Below are positions 16,570 to 23,831 of a stretch of 64,000 bases of DNA, one piece after another. Origin of the DNA: Streptomyces rishiriensis (lineage in GTDB: Bacteria; Actinomycetota; Actinomycetes; Streptomycetales; Streptomycetaceae). Both the position numbers and the translations under genes were made by a program. Positions within the stretch are counted from its first letter, which is position 1. Every line of letters starts with the position of its first letter. The notes under the pieces are model-generated. The model was not told the origin of the DNA. It searched no databases and saw only the letters and a list, made by a program, of their open reading frames with translations. The DNA lies in the NCBI RefSeq assembly GCF_003112535.1, contig NZ_BEWA01000010.1, forward strand, positions 124,001 to 188,000, read 5' to 3'.

Positions 16570-17577
16570 TCAGGTGGCGAGCCGCCGAATGTCGTCGATC
16601 AGCCGCGCATGTTTCACGATGTCATCCGTACCGTGCCCAGTTCCGTCGGGGGGCACCTTTCCGTCGAGGACCCCGCACGCGAACGCCCTTACCACGCGGG
16701 CGAATTGGTCGTCGGCCGGCAGGGTGATGTCCTGCGTGCCGGTGTCCCGCTCGATCCGGATCACCGGCTGGTGGTCCGCGGGCGGGGTGAACGCGCGGTG
16801 CACGCCGATGCGTCCCGTGCTGCCCCAGAGTTCGTACGACGACCGGTAGCTGTTCGCCATCCCGAAGGTGACCTGGGCACTCACTCCGGACGCGGTGCGC
16901 AGCAGGGCGGCACCGCCCAGGTCCACCCCCCGCTCCGGGGAGTGGCGCAGGACCGCGCCGACCACCTCCAGGCCGTCGCCGAGGAAGAGTTCCGCGGCCC
17001 GCACCGGATAGCCCGCGACGTCGAGCAGCGCGCCGCCGCCGAGCAGCGGCTGGTGCCGGATGTCGTCGGCCGGCAGTTCGGGAATCGTGAACGCGCCGAA
17101 GAACGCCCGCAGTTCGCCGATCGCTCCGTCCGCGACGAGCTTGCGTACCGCCTCGTGCTGCGCGTGATAGGTGAACATGAAGTTCTCCATGAGCAGCAGT
17201 CCGCGCGAGCGCGCCAACTCCACCAGCCGCTGCGTGGTCGCGGCGTCCGTGGTCAGCGGCTTCTCCGCCAGAACGTGCTTGCCGGCCCGCAGGGCCGCTT
17301 CGATCCACCGGGCGTGCAGCCCGGCGGGCAGCGGAATGTACACGGCGTCGACATCGTCGCGCGCGAGCAGCGCCCGGTAGCCGTCCACCGGCGCGCCCGC
17401 GAAGCGTTCGGCGAACCGTCTCGCCTTGTCCTGGTCGCGGCTGGCCACCGCCACCAGTTCGACGAGGGGCTCGGCGGCGGCGGCCGGCAGGGTGCGCCGC
17501 CACGCGATGTCCGCGCAGCCCAATAGGCCGAGCCTCACCCGCCGTTGCTGTCCGTGTCCGTGTCCGTCGTACGTCAT
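16570..17577 (-). CDS. Gfo/Idh/MocA oxidoreductase, probable NDP-hexose 3-ketoreductase
   Basis: 335 residues. N-terminal Rossmann motif LGLLGCADIAWRRTLPA (about 13-29) and the catalytic EKPLTTDAATTQRL box (about 98-111), whose lysine is the family's active-site residue, are both present. ENFMFTYHAQHEAV is characteristic of antibiotic NDP-4-keto-6-deoxyhexose 3-ketoreductases (UrdT/OleW/KijD10 type). These reduce the 3-keto group after 2,3-dehydration in 2,6-dideoxysugar formation. The 2,3-dehydratase that should act before it is not in this window. It heads the leftward operon with the glycosyltransferase and PH proteins and is divergent from the epimerase gene. Confidence 0.87.
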   Translation of the reverse strand: MTYDGHGHGQQRRVRLGLLGCADIAWRRTLPAAAAEPLVELVAVASRDQDKARRFAERFAGAPVDGYRALLARDDVDAVYIPLPAGLHARWIEAALRAGKHVLAEKPLTTDAATTQRLVELARSRGLLLMENFMFTYHAQHEAVRKLVADGAIGELRAFFGAFTIPELPADDIRHQPLLGGGALLDVAGYPVRAAELFLGDGLEVVGAVLRHSPERGVDLGGAALLRTASGVSAQVTFGMANSYRSSYELWGSTGRIGVHRAFTPPADHQPVIRIERDTGTQDITLPADDQFARVVRAFACGVLDGKVPPDGTGHGTDDIVKHARLIDDIRRLAT

Positions 17578-17705
17578 CGCCCTCGCCTTCCCGCGCTCCT
17601 GCCCGCAGATGCTGCCCGGACGGCTTCGAGCCGTCCTCGAGGAACCGGGGGCAGCGCGCCCCGGTCTTGTCCGATCCTCAAAGGGACGTCCGTAACTTCG
17701 CGGCC

Positions 17706-18311
17706 ATGGAGATCAATCCGTTGACAGTGCCCGGGGGATTTCTGCTGCGCCCACGTCCCCTGCACGACTCGCGCGGCAGCTTCTACGAGTCGTTCAAGGA
17801 GTCGGAGGTGGCGGCGGTGACCGGCCGTCGCTTCACGCCGAGACAGGTCAACTATTCGGTGTCACGGCGCGGGGCGCTCCGGGGAATCCACAGCGTGCTG
17901 CTGCCGCCCGGTCAGGCGAAGATCGTCACCTGCCACCGGGGCGCGGTCCTGGACATCGTCGTGGACATCCGGCTGGGGTCGCCGACCTTCGGGGTCCACC
18001 ACGTGACCCGGCTGAGCGAGCAGGAGGGCACGTCCGTCTTCGTGCCGGAGGGTCTCGGGCACGGATTCGTGGCGCTGACGGACGATGCCTGCGTGGGCTA
18101 TCTCTGTTCCACCGCCCACGTGCCGGGCACCCAGCTCGACATCAACCCGCTGGATCCCGAACTCGACCTGCCCTGGGGGACGAAGGGCGCCCCGATCATG
18201 TCGGCGAAGGACGCCTGCGCGCCCACGGTGGCGCAGGCGGCGCGGGCCGGGCTGCTGCCCACGTACGAGGAGTGCCTCGCCTGGTACGAACGGATGCGCG
18301 AGAAAGGCTGA
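17706..18311 (+). CDS. NDP-4-keto-6-deoxyhexose 3,5- or 5-epimerase (RmlC-like)
   Basis: 201 residues, the normal RmlC size. The cupin fold is supported by HDSRGSFYESF (about 22-32), the active-site region RGALRGIHSVLLPPGQAKIV with the catalytic-type histidine (about 62), DIVVDIRLGSPTFG, and GLGHGFVAL. These enzymes epimerise C3 and/or C5 of TDP-4-keto-6-deoxyglucose to give L-sugars. The usual phrase is RGLHYQ; here it is RGIHSV, as in several antibiotic-cluster 3- or 5-epimerases. It is transcribed alone, away from the ketoreductase gene, and is followed by a clear hairpin. Confidence 0.88.
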   Translation: MEINPLTVPGGFLLRPRPLHDSRGSFYESFKESEVAAVTGRRFTPRQVNYSVSRRGALRGIHSVLLPPGQAKIVTCHRGAVLDIVVDIRLGSPTFGVHHVTRLSEQEGTSVFVPEGLGHGFVALTDDACVGYLCSTAHVPGTQLDINPLDPELDLPWGTKGAPIMSAKDACAPTVAQAARAGLLPTYEECLAWYERMREKG

Positions 18312-18360
18312 GACCCCTGTCCGCTCCTGCGGCACTCGGGCCGGGGAACGGACAGGGGTC
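18312..18360 (+). terminator. Hairpin terminator after the epimerase gene; no gene in the following 312 bp
   Basis: A 12-bp perfect inverted repeat (18312-18323 with 18349-18360) starts directly at the epimerase stop. The stretch 18361-18672 that follows is extremely GC-rich with many short GC repeats. I see no supported gene there on either strand. Confidence 0.7.
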
Positions 18361-18672
18361 CGAGAACGTGCGACGCGCACAACGGCGTGCGCGGGCCGGC
18401 CGCCGCGCCGCGGCCCGCGTGCCCGCCCGCGTCCGTCGACCGCGGCCCCGCCTGCGTCCGCGGGCTCCGGCCCGCAGAGGCTGCGCGTGCTCCTTTGCGT
18501 GCGCCCCGGCGACCCGCCCCGCGCCGGTCGGCGCGGGACCGCGACCGCGACGCCCGCCGCGGCTCGTCCGGCGCGACGCCGGGACCTGCCCGGGTCCGGG
18601 CGGGCCCCGGCCCGGGGCGGTTGTGCGGGCGGGAGGCGACGGTACGGCCGGGACGGTTCCCGGCCGTGTCGG

Positions 18673-19440
18673 TCAGCTGCGGAGGCCGAGGCCGCCGTCC
18701 GCCGTGAGGACCTGGCCGCGCAGCCAGGCCGCCTCGTCCGTGCACAGCAGGGCGACCACGTCGGCGACGTCGGACGGCACCGTCAACCGCCCCGCCGGGG
18801 TGCGGGCGGCCAGCGCGGCCGCGGCCGGACCGTTCACCGTGCCGGGCCCCTTGTCCAGCTTGGCGGTGGACACCGCGTTGACGGCGATGCCGTGCTCGCT
18901 GAGCTCCACGGCCAGATAGCGCACCAGGGACTCCAGCGCCGCCTTGGCGAGGCCGAGGCTCACGTACCCCGGGACCACCTGGTGCGCCCCGGTGCTGGAG
19001 ACGGCGACGACCCGGCCGCCGGGGCCCATCAGCTCGGGCAGCAGGGCGGCCGCCTCCAGCAGCGGGTCCAGCGCCGTGGCGATGTCACCGTGCAGGGCCC
19101 CGCGGTCGGCGGCCGTCGCCGCCATGGGCGTCCAGGTCGCGGCGTTGTGCACCAGCACGTCCAGGCGCCCGAACCGCTCCCGCACGGTCTGCAGCATCCG
19201 GGGCACGGCGCCCGGGTCCCGCAGGTCGGCGCGCACCAGGGACGCGCTGCCCTTGAGCCCTTCGAGCGAGCGCAGCGCCCTGCTCGCGTCCTCCTCACCG
19301 CTGCCGTAGCCCAGCACCACGTCGCCTCCGCAGGCGCACAGCTTGCGCGCGACCGCGAGGCCCAGCCCCCGGGTCGCGCCGGTCACCAGCGAGACCCGGC
19401 CCTCCAGACCCAGCGTGCCGCCGCTGACCGGCGCGTTCAC
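18673..19440 (-). CDS. SDR-family reductase with FabL/FabI-type Y-x6-K active site
   Basis: 255 residues, GTG start overlapping the stop of the ligase/ABM gene (GTGA). The cofactor motif TGATRGLG (about 20-27) is normal for SDRs. The active site reads GYVSLGLAKAALESLVRYLA, that is Tyr followed six residues later by Lys. Classical ketoreductases have Y-x3-K; Y-x6-K is the hallmark of enoyl-ACP reductases such as FabI and FabL. So this may reduce a double bond (enoyl or enone) rather than a ketone during tailoring. It is the last gene of the operon KR, aromatase/cyclase, ligase/ABM, SDR. Confidence 0.82.
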   Translation of the reverse strand: MNAPVSGGTLGLEGRVSLVTGATRGLGLAVARKLCACGGDVVLGYGSGEEDASRALRSLEGLKGSASLVRADLRDPGAVPRMLQTVRERFGRLDVLVHNAATWTPMAATAADRGALHGDIATALDPLLEAAALLPELMGPGGRVVAVSSTGAHQVVPGYVSLGLAKAALESLVRYLAVELSEHGIAVNAVSTAKLDKGPGTVNGPAAAALAARTPAGRLTVPSDVADVVALLCTDEAAWLRGQVLTADGGLGLRS

Positions 19441-21272
19441 GCCTGGCCCGGTTCGAGGGTGAACAGGACGGGGCCCATCAGCGGCTCCACGTCCGCGAGT
19501 TTGGCGAACAGGCCCAGGTGGCCGCGGAACTCGTCGGTCCGGAGCACCGCGAGGTAGGAGGCGCTGTCCGTCCAGTAGCCCACGTTGACGTACACCTCGG
19601 GGGTGCGCGCGGAGCGGATCATCTGGGCCCGCTGGAATCCCGGACGCCCGCGCATGAACTCCGCGTGCTCCTTGAACGCCTGCTCGAACTCGGCGGGTTC
19701 TGCCCTGACCGTGAACTTCGTGATCGCCACGACCTGCTCGACGGAGTCCGACACTGTGTTGCCTCCCTGACGAGGCGGGACCGAGGTCCGCCGTTCGATG
19801 AGTTCCGCGCGCAGTTCTGCGCGCCGGATCTTGCCGCCCGCCGCGCGCGGGATCGCGTCCGTGCGCTCGGCGTGACGTACGCGCTGGTAGTAGGGGAGCC
19901 CCGCGTTCACCTGCGCGAGGACCCCGGAGGTGTCGGCGGCCGGATCGGCGAGGACGAGGAAGGCGCCCGCGACCGCCCCGCTGTACGGGTCGGGAAGGTC
20001 GACGACCACGCAGTCCCGGACCGCCGGGTGGGCGCGCAGGGCCTTCTCCACCTCCGTCGGCGAGACCAGGTAGTTGTCGCATTTGAAGACGTCCTTGATC
20101 CGGTCCACCAGGAAGAGGTAGCCGTCCTCGTCGCGCACCCCGACGTCACCGGTGGCCAGCCAGCCCTCGGCGTCCACCGGCGACGGCCCGCTCAGATAGC
20201 CGCGCATCACCTGCGGACCGCGCACCTGCACCTCGCCGCGCGAGCCGGCGGGCAGCACCGCGCCGGTGTCGATGTCGACGACGCGGCACTCGGTGCCCTC
20301 CACCGGCGGCCCGACCGAACCGGGCCGTGGCCGGTCGGGGCCGTCGCTGTGCGTCAGCGGCGAGGTCTCCGCCAGCCCGTACCCCTGGAAGACCGGGACG
20401 CCGAAGTGGCGGCGGAGCGCCTCGGCGGAGCGCGGCGGCAGCGCGGAACCGCCGGAGGCGATCATCCGCACGGTGTCGAAGCCGAGCTGCGGCAGCCGTT
20501 CGTCGGCCGCCAGCCGGGTCAGCCGCATCGGGATGCTGTAGAAGTGCGTCGCCCGGTGCCGGTTCGCCGCTCGTACCGCGTCGACCGAGTCGGGCTCGGC
20601 GCAGAGGACCTGCGTCGCGCCGGCGCTCAGCGCCGAGTTCAGGTGCATCAGGTGGTACTTGGGCAGGTGGTTGAGGACCACCGCGTCACTGTCGAGCCGA
20701 TGGGCCGCCGCGGTCTGTGCCGCGTTGACGAGCAGGTTGCGGTGGGTGAGGACGGCTGCCTTCGGCGCGCCCGTCGTGCCGCTGGTGAAGTGCAGACACG
20801 CGATGCCGTCGGGCTGCCCGGCCGCGGCCGGGGTCCCCTCGGGCCACTCCTCGCCGAGCACGAGCACCTCGGCCAGGTCCGGCAACCGGACCCGTACGGA
20901 CCGCAGTTCCTCCAGGATCTGCGGGGTGACGACGGCCAGCCGGGCCCGGGCGGTGCCCAGCAGATGGCACAACTCGTCCGCCCTGAGCAGGGGGTTGACC
21001 GGCACGACGGCATGGCCGCTGCGCACGATGCCGTGGAAGGCCACGGCGAACGCCGGGTCCAGCGGCGATGCCAGCGCCACGCTCCCGCCGTCCGTCCCGA
21101 TCAGCCCCTGCACGGCGGCGGCGCACCGGGTGGCCGCCGCGTCCAGCTCCCGGAAGCTCGGCGACGCAGCCCCGGGGACGGTCGTACGGATCGCCGTGCG
21201 GTCCCCGAACCGGGCGGCCGCCTCGGTCAGCAGCCCGTCCAGGGAGCCGTCCGGCAGGGCGCGTTCAGGCAC
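19437..21272 (-). CDS. Acyl-CoA ligase (AMP-forming) fused to an antibiotic biosynthesis monooxygenase (ABM) domain
   Basis: About 611 residues in one open frame. The first 500 form a complete ANL ligase: LHFTSGTTGAPKAAVLTHRN (A3), GYGLAETSPLTH (A5), WLATGDVGVRDEDGYLF (A7), DRIKDVFKCDNYLVSP (A8), and the A10 lysine in RAAGGKIRRAEL. It resembles MtmL-type ligases of aromatic polyketide clusters. The last 105 residues are a dimeric alpha/beta-barrel ABM domain (ActVA-ORF6/TcmH-like). GTG 21272 was chosen because GGAGG lies 9 nt upstream; ATG 21290 is possible. A second Shine-Dalgarno and GTG occur exactly at the domain border (see 19752-19768). The upstream aromatase gene overlaps its start. 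Confidence 0.85.
   Translation of the reverse strand: MPERALPDGSLDGLLTEAAARFGDRTAIRTTVPGAASPSFRELDAAATRCAAAVQGLIGTDGGSVALASPLDPAFAVAFHGIVRSGHAVVPVNPLLRADELCHLLGTARARLAVVTPQILEELRSVRVRLPDLAEVLVLGEEWPEGTPAAAGQPDGIACLHFTSGTTGAPKAAVLTHRNLLVNAAQTAAAHRLDSDAVVLNHLPKYHLMHLNSALSAGATQVLCAEPDSVDAVRAANRHRATHFYSIPMRLTRLAADERLPQLGFDTVRMIASGGSALPPRSAEALRRHFGVPVFQGYGLAETSPLTHSDGPDRPRPGSVGPPVEGTECRVVDIDTGAVLPAGSRGEVQVRGPQVMRGYLSGPSPVDAEGWLATGDVGVRDEDGYLFLVDRIKDVFKCDNYLVSPTEVEKALRAHPAVRDCVVVDLPDPYSGAVAGAFLVLADPAADTSGVLAQVNAGLPYYQRVRHAERTDAIPRAAGGKIRRAELRAELIERRTSVPPRQGGNTVSDSVEQVVAITKFTVRAEPAEFEQAFKEHAEFMRGRPGFQRAQMIRSARTPEVYVNVGYWTDSASYLAVLRTDEFRGHLGLFAKLADVEPLMGPVLFTLEPGQA
19752..19768 (-). promoter_or_regulatory. 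Internal ribosome binding site and in-frame GTG for a separate ABM protein
   Basis: On the minus strand AGGGAGG (19768-19762) stands 7 nt before GTG (19754-19752). This GTG is in frame with the ligase and opens a 105-residue ABM domain, the usual free-standing size. The cell may thus make both a fused and a free monooxygenase. Confidence 0.55.
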
Positions 21273-22218
21273 GGTCGCCACCCTCCACATGAGCCTTGGC
21301 GAGGTTCAGGGTGGCCAGGCTGTTGGCGCCCAGCGCGGTGCGCACGGCCTCGCGCGCGTCGGCGATCGTGGCTCCGGCGCCGAGTACGTCCGTCACGGTG
21401 CGCGGGTTGACGGCCACCGTGTGCCGGGAGGTGGCGCGCACGCCCCCTTCGGTCGGCAGGAAGCTCCAGGCGCCGGTGTGGCCCGTCAGGACCTGCGGGA
21501 CGCGGGTCTGCTTGTAGACGATCCGGGGGATCTCCGCGAAGCAGACCCGGGCGGACTCCGTCGTGTGCACCGTGCCGTCGGGGGCCCGGGTGTCCATGGT
21601 CATCAACTGCAGCCCGGGGACGGCCTCGGTGAGTTCGAGGCGCGAGACGTGCGGGAGCCGCTCGGGCCACAGGTCGCTGCGCTCGATGAAGGAGTAGACC
21701 TCGGCGGCCGGCCCGGCGATGTCCACACTGTCCTCGAAGGTCAGTACGAGATCGGGGGTCTGCCGGTGGTTCTCGGCCGCCGTCTTCAGCGCGGCCAGCT
21801 CCGCCCTGCTGTTGCGGTCGACGGCCCGCTCGATCCAGTCCAGGCCCTCGGGATCGTCGTCGACGGCGGCGAAGTCGTGGAGCAGGTCCACGGTGCAGGT
21901 GCCGTCGGGCTGCGAGGTGATCCGCCACTCGCCGCCCATGGCGGCCACCGGGGGCTGCGAGACCTCCTGGCGGAACGTGACCGTGCGGGCGGCCCGGTCC
22001 AGCCGGCGGTGCGAGGTCCAGGTCCGCACCTCGCCGCCCGCCATCGCCCACAGCCGGATCCGCTCCTCCTCGTCCCCGCCCGACACGCGCTCGGCGTGGA
22101 CGGTGGGCGCGAACAGCAGCGGCCAGCCGGTGACATCGGCGATCAGGTCGTAGGTGACGTCGGCCGGTGCGGCGACCGGGACCGAGTGTTCCGTGAAGTA
22201 CGTCTTGGGCTGTGACAC
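21265..22218 (-). CDS. Polyketide aromatase/cyclase, two SRPBCC domains
   Basis: 317 residues, the size of ActVII-type didomain aromatase/cyclases. The N-terminal START-like domain begins HSVPVAAPADVTYDLIADVTGWPLLFAPTVH in the family style and contains AMGGEWRITSQPDGTC. A second copy starts near residue 165 with EDSVDIAGPAAEVYSFIERSDLWPERLPHV. Such proteins fold and aromatise the first ring of a C9-reduced polyketide, which agrees with the ActIII-type ketoreductase just upstream in the same operon. The stop codon lies inside the start region of the ligase gene. Confidence 0.92.
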   Translation of the reverse strand: MSQPKTYFTEHSVPVAAPADVTYDLIADVTGWPLLFAPTVHAERVSGGDEEERIRLWAMAGGEVRTWTSHRRLDRAARTVTFRQEVSQPPVAAMGGEWRITSQPDGTCTVDLLHDFAAVDDDPEGLDWIERAVDRNSRAELAALKTAAENHRQTPDLVLTFEDSVDIAGPAAEVYSFIERSDLWPERLPHVSRLELTEAVPGLQLMTMDTRAPDGTVHTTESARVCFAEIPRIVYKQTRVPQVLTGHTGAWSFLPTEGGVRATSRHTVAVNPRTVTDVLGAGATIADAREAVRTALGANSLATLNLAKAHVEGGDRA

Positions 22219-22302
22219 CGCGCTCCGCCTTCCGTGTTGGTGGCTGTGCTTGCTCTGCCGGCCCGGCGCTCCCGCGCGGGTCCGCGTGTCCCGGACGGCG
22301 GG

Positions 22303-23088
22303 TCAGTAGGTGCCCAGCCCACCGCAGACGTTGAGGGCCTGTGCGGTGATCGGGGCGGCGGCGTCGGTGGCCAGATAGCCGACCAGCGCGGCGACCTCCT
22401 CCGGCGTGCTGTACCGCCCGAGCGGGATCTTCGCCTCGAAGCGGCCGAGCACCTCGGCCTCGGTGACACCCCAGTGGTCGGCGTAACCGGAGCGCACCCG
22501 CTGGGCCATCGGCGTCTCGACGTACCCCGGGCAGACCGCGTTGACGGTGATCCCGGTCGGCGCGAGCTCGTTGCCGAGGGCCTTGGTGAAGCCGACGACG
22601 CCGTGCTTGGAGGCCGAGTACGGGGCGCCGAGCACCACGCCCTGCTTGCCGCCGGTGGAGGCGATGTTGATGATGCGGCCCCACGACCTGTCCCGCAGCC
22701 CGCCGGTGGTGAGCACCTCGCGGGTGACCAGGAAGACGCTGTTGAGGTTGGTGTCGATGACGTCGTACCACGTCTCGTCGGGCAGGTCCGCGGTGACGCC
22801 GCCGCCACTGCGCCCGGCGTTGTTGACCAGGATGTCCAGGGCGCCGAAGCGGTCCACGGCCGCGTTCACCAGAGCCGTCACCGCCTCGCGCGAGCGGACG
22901 TCGCAGGGGGCGCCGTCCACCTCCAGCCCCTGACCGGAGAGTTCCTTCACGGTGGCGGCCACCGCGTCGGCGTCGCGGGCACAGATGAACACCCGCGCGC
23001 CAGAGGCGCCGAGTGCCTTGGCGACGGCGAGCCCGATGCCGCTCGTTGCCCCGGTGACCAGGGCGACACGCTGCTGTTCAGTCGTCAT
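22303..23088 (-). CDS. Type II polyketide C9 ketoreductase (ActIII-like)
   Basis: 261 residues, identical in length to ActIII, and very close to it along the chain. It has TGATSGIGLAVA (about 12-23), NNAGRSGGGVTADLPDE with the family-typical P/S-G-G groove, the Ser-Tyr-Lys triad in NIASTGGKQGV and YSASKHGVVGFTKALG, and the C-terminus ALNVCGGLGTY. It reduces the C9 carbonyl of the nascent poly-beta-ketone using NADPH before aromatisation. ATG 23088 gives the ActIII-like N-terminus. It heads the leftward operon that also codes for the aromatase/cyclase. Confidence 0.95.
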   Translation of the reverse strand: MTTEQQRVALVTGATSGIGLAVAKALGASGARVFICARDADAVAATVKELSGQGLEVDGAPCDVRSREAVTALVNAAVDRFGALDILVNNAGRSGGGVTADLPDETWYDVIDTNLNSVFLVTREVLTTGGLRDRSWGRIINIASTGGKQGVVLGAPYSASKHGVVGFTKALGNELAPTGITVNAVCPGYVETPMAQRVRSGYADHWGVTEAEVLGRFEAKIPLGRYSTPEEVAALVGYLATDAAAPITAQALNVCGGLGTY

Positions 23089-23302
23089 GCCCCGAGCCTG
23101 GTAACGCCTCTTCGAGCGACCTTCGACGCGGGATCGAGCCGGACGCCGGTGGCATGCGAACGGCGCCGGAGCCCGGCCGGCCGGTGAACAGGGCCGTGGA
23201 CGGGCGCTCGAACCGTGCTCCAACGCCGCTCATCAGGATGCGCCCGACGACAGCCCCGCGGCCCCACTGCCGGTGGCGGCCGACCTCCAGGAAGGACCTG
23301 CC

Positions 23303-23761
23303 GTGCCCAGTCCGCTGAGCGCCCCCGCGACGACCGCCCACCCCGCGGGCGCCGCCCTCTACACCGAGGTGCAGCACTTCTACGCCGGCCAGATGCAGCT
23401 GCTCGACACCCGGGCCTGCGCCGAGTGGGCGGCCACCTTCACCGAGGACGGCGTGTTCGACGCCAACGGCCTGCCCGCCCCGGCCAAGGGCCGCGCCACC
23501 ATCGAGGCCGCCGCCCGCGCCGCCCAGGACCGGCTTGCCCAGGAGGGCCTCGTGCACCGGCACTGGCTCGGCATGGTCACCGTCGAGGAGGCGGACGACG
23601 GCACGATACGCAGCCGCTCGTACGCCCTGGTCATCCAGGTGCCCCTGGGCGGCACACCGGCCCTGCACCGCAGCACTGTGTGCGAGGACACGCTGGTCCG
23701 CGCCGACGACGGCTCCCTGCTGGTCCGCGACCGCCGGGTGACCCGTGACGACCTCGCCTGA
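23303..23761 (+). CDS. SnoaL/NTF2-like small protein
   Basis: 152 residues from GTG 23303, preceded by GAAGGA at 6 nt. It has a cone-shaped NTF2-like fold signature: YTEVQHFYAGQMQLLDTR, WAATFTEDGVFDANGLPAPAKGRATI, HRHWLGMVTVEEADDGTIRSRSYALVIQV. Related proteins in aromatic polyketide clusters (the ActVI-ORFA/SnoaL group) assist cyclisation or hydroxylation, and others are dioxygenase beta-subunit-like. The precise role here is unknown. It is 70 bp upstream of the NRPS gene on the same strand, so the two are probably cotranscribed. Confidence 0.78.
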   Translation: MPSPLSAPATTAHPAGAALYTEVQHFYAGQMQLLDTRACAEWAATFTEDGVFDANGLPAPAKGRATIEAAARAAQDRLAQEGLVHRHWLGMVTVEEADDGTIRSRSYALVIQVPLGGTPALHRSTVCEDTLVRADDGSLLVRDRRVTRDDLA

Positions 23762-23831
23762 ACGGTACGCAGCCCACGACGAGCACCGGCGAGGCCGCAC
23801 TCCACGCGGCGGACTGAAAGGCTGACGAAGA

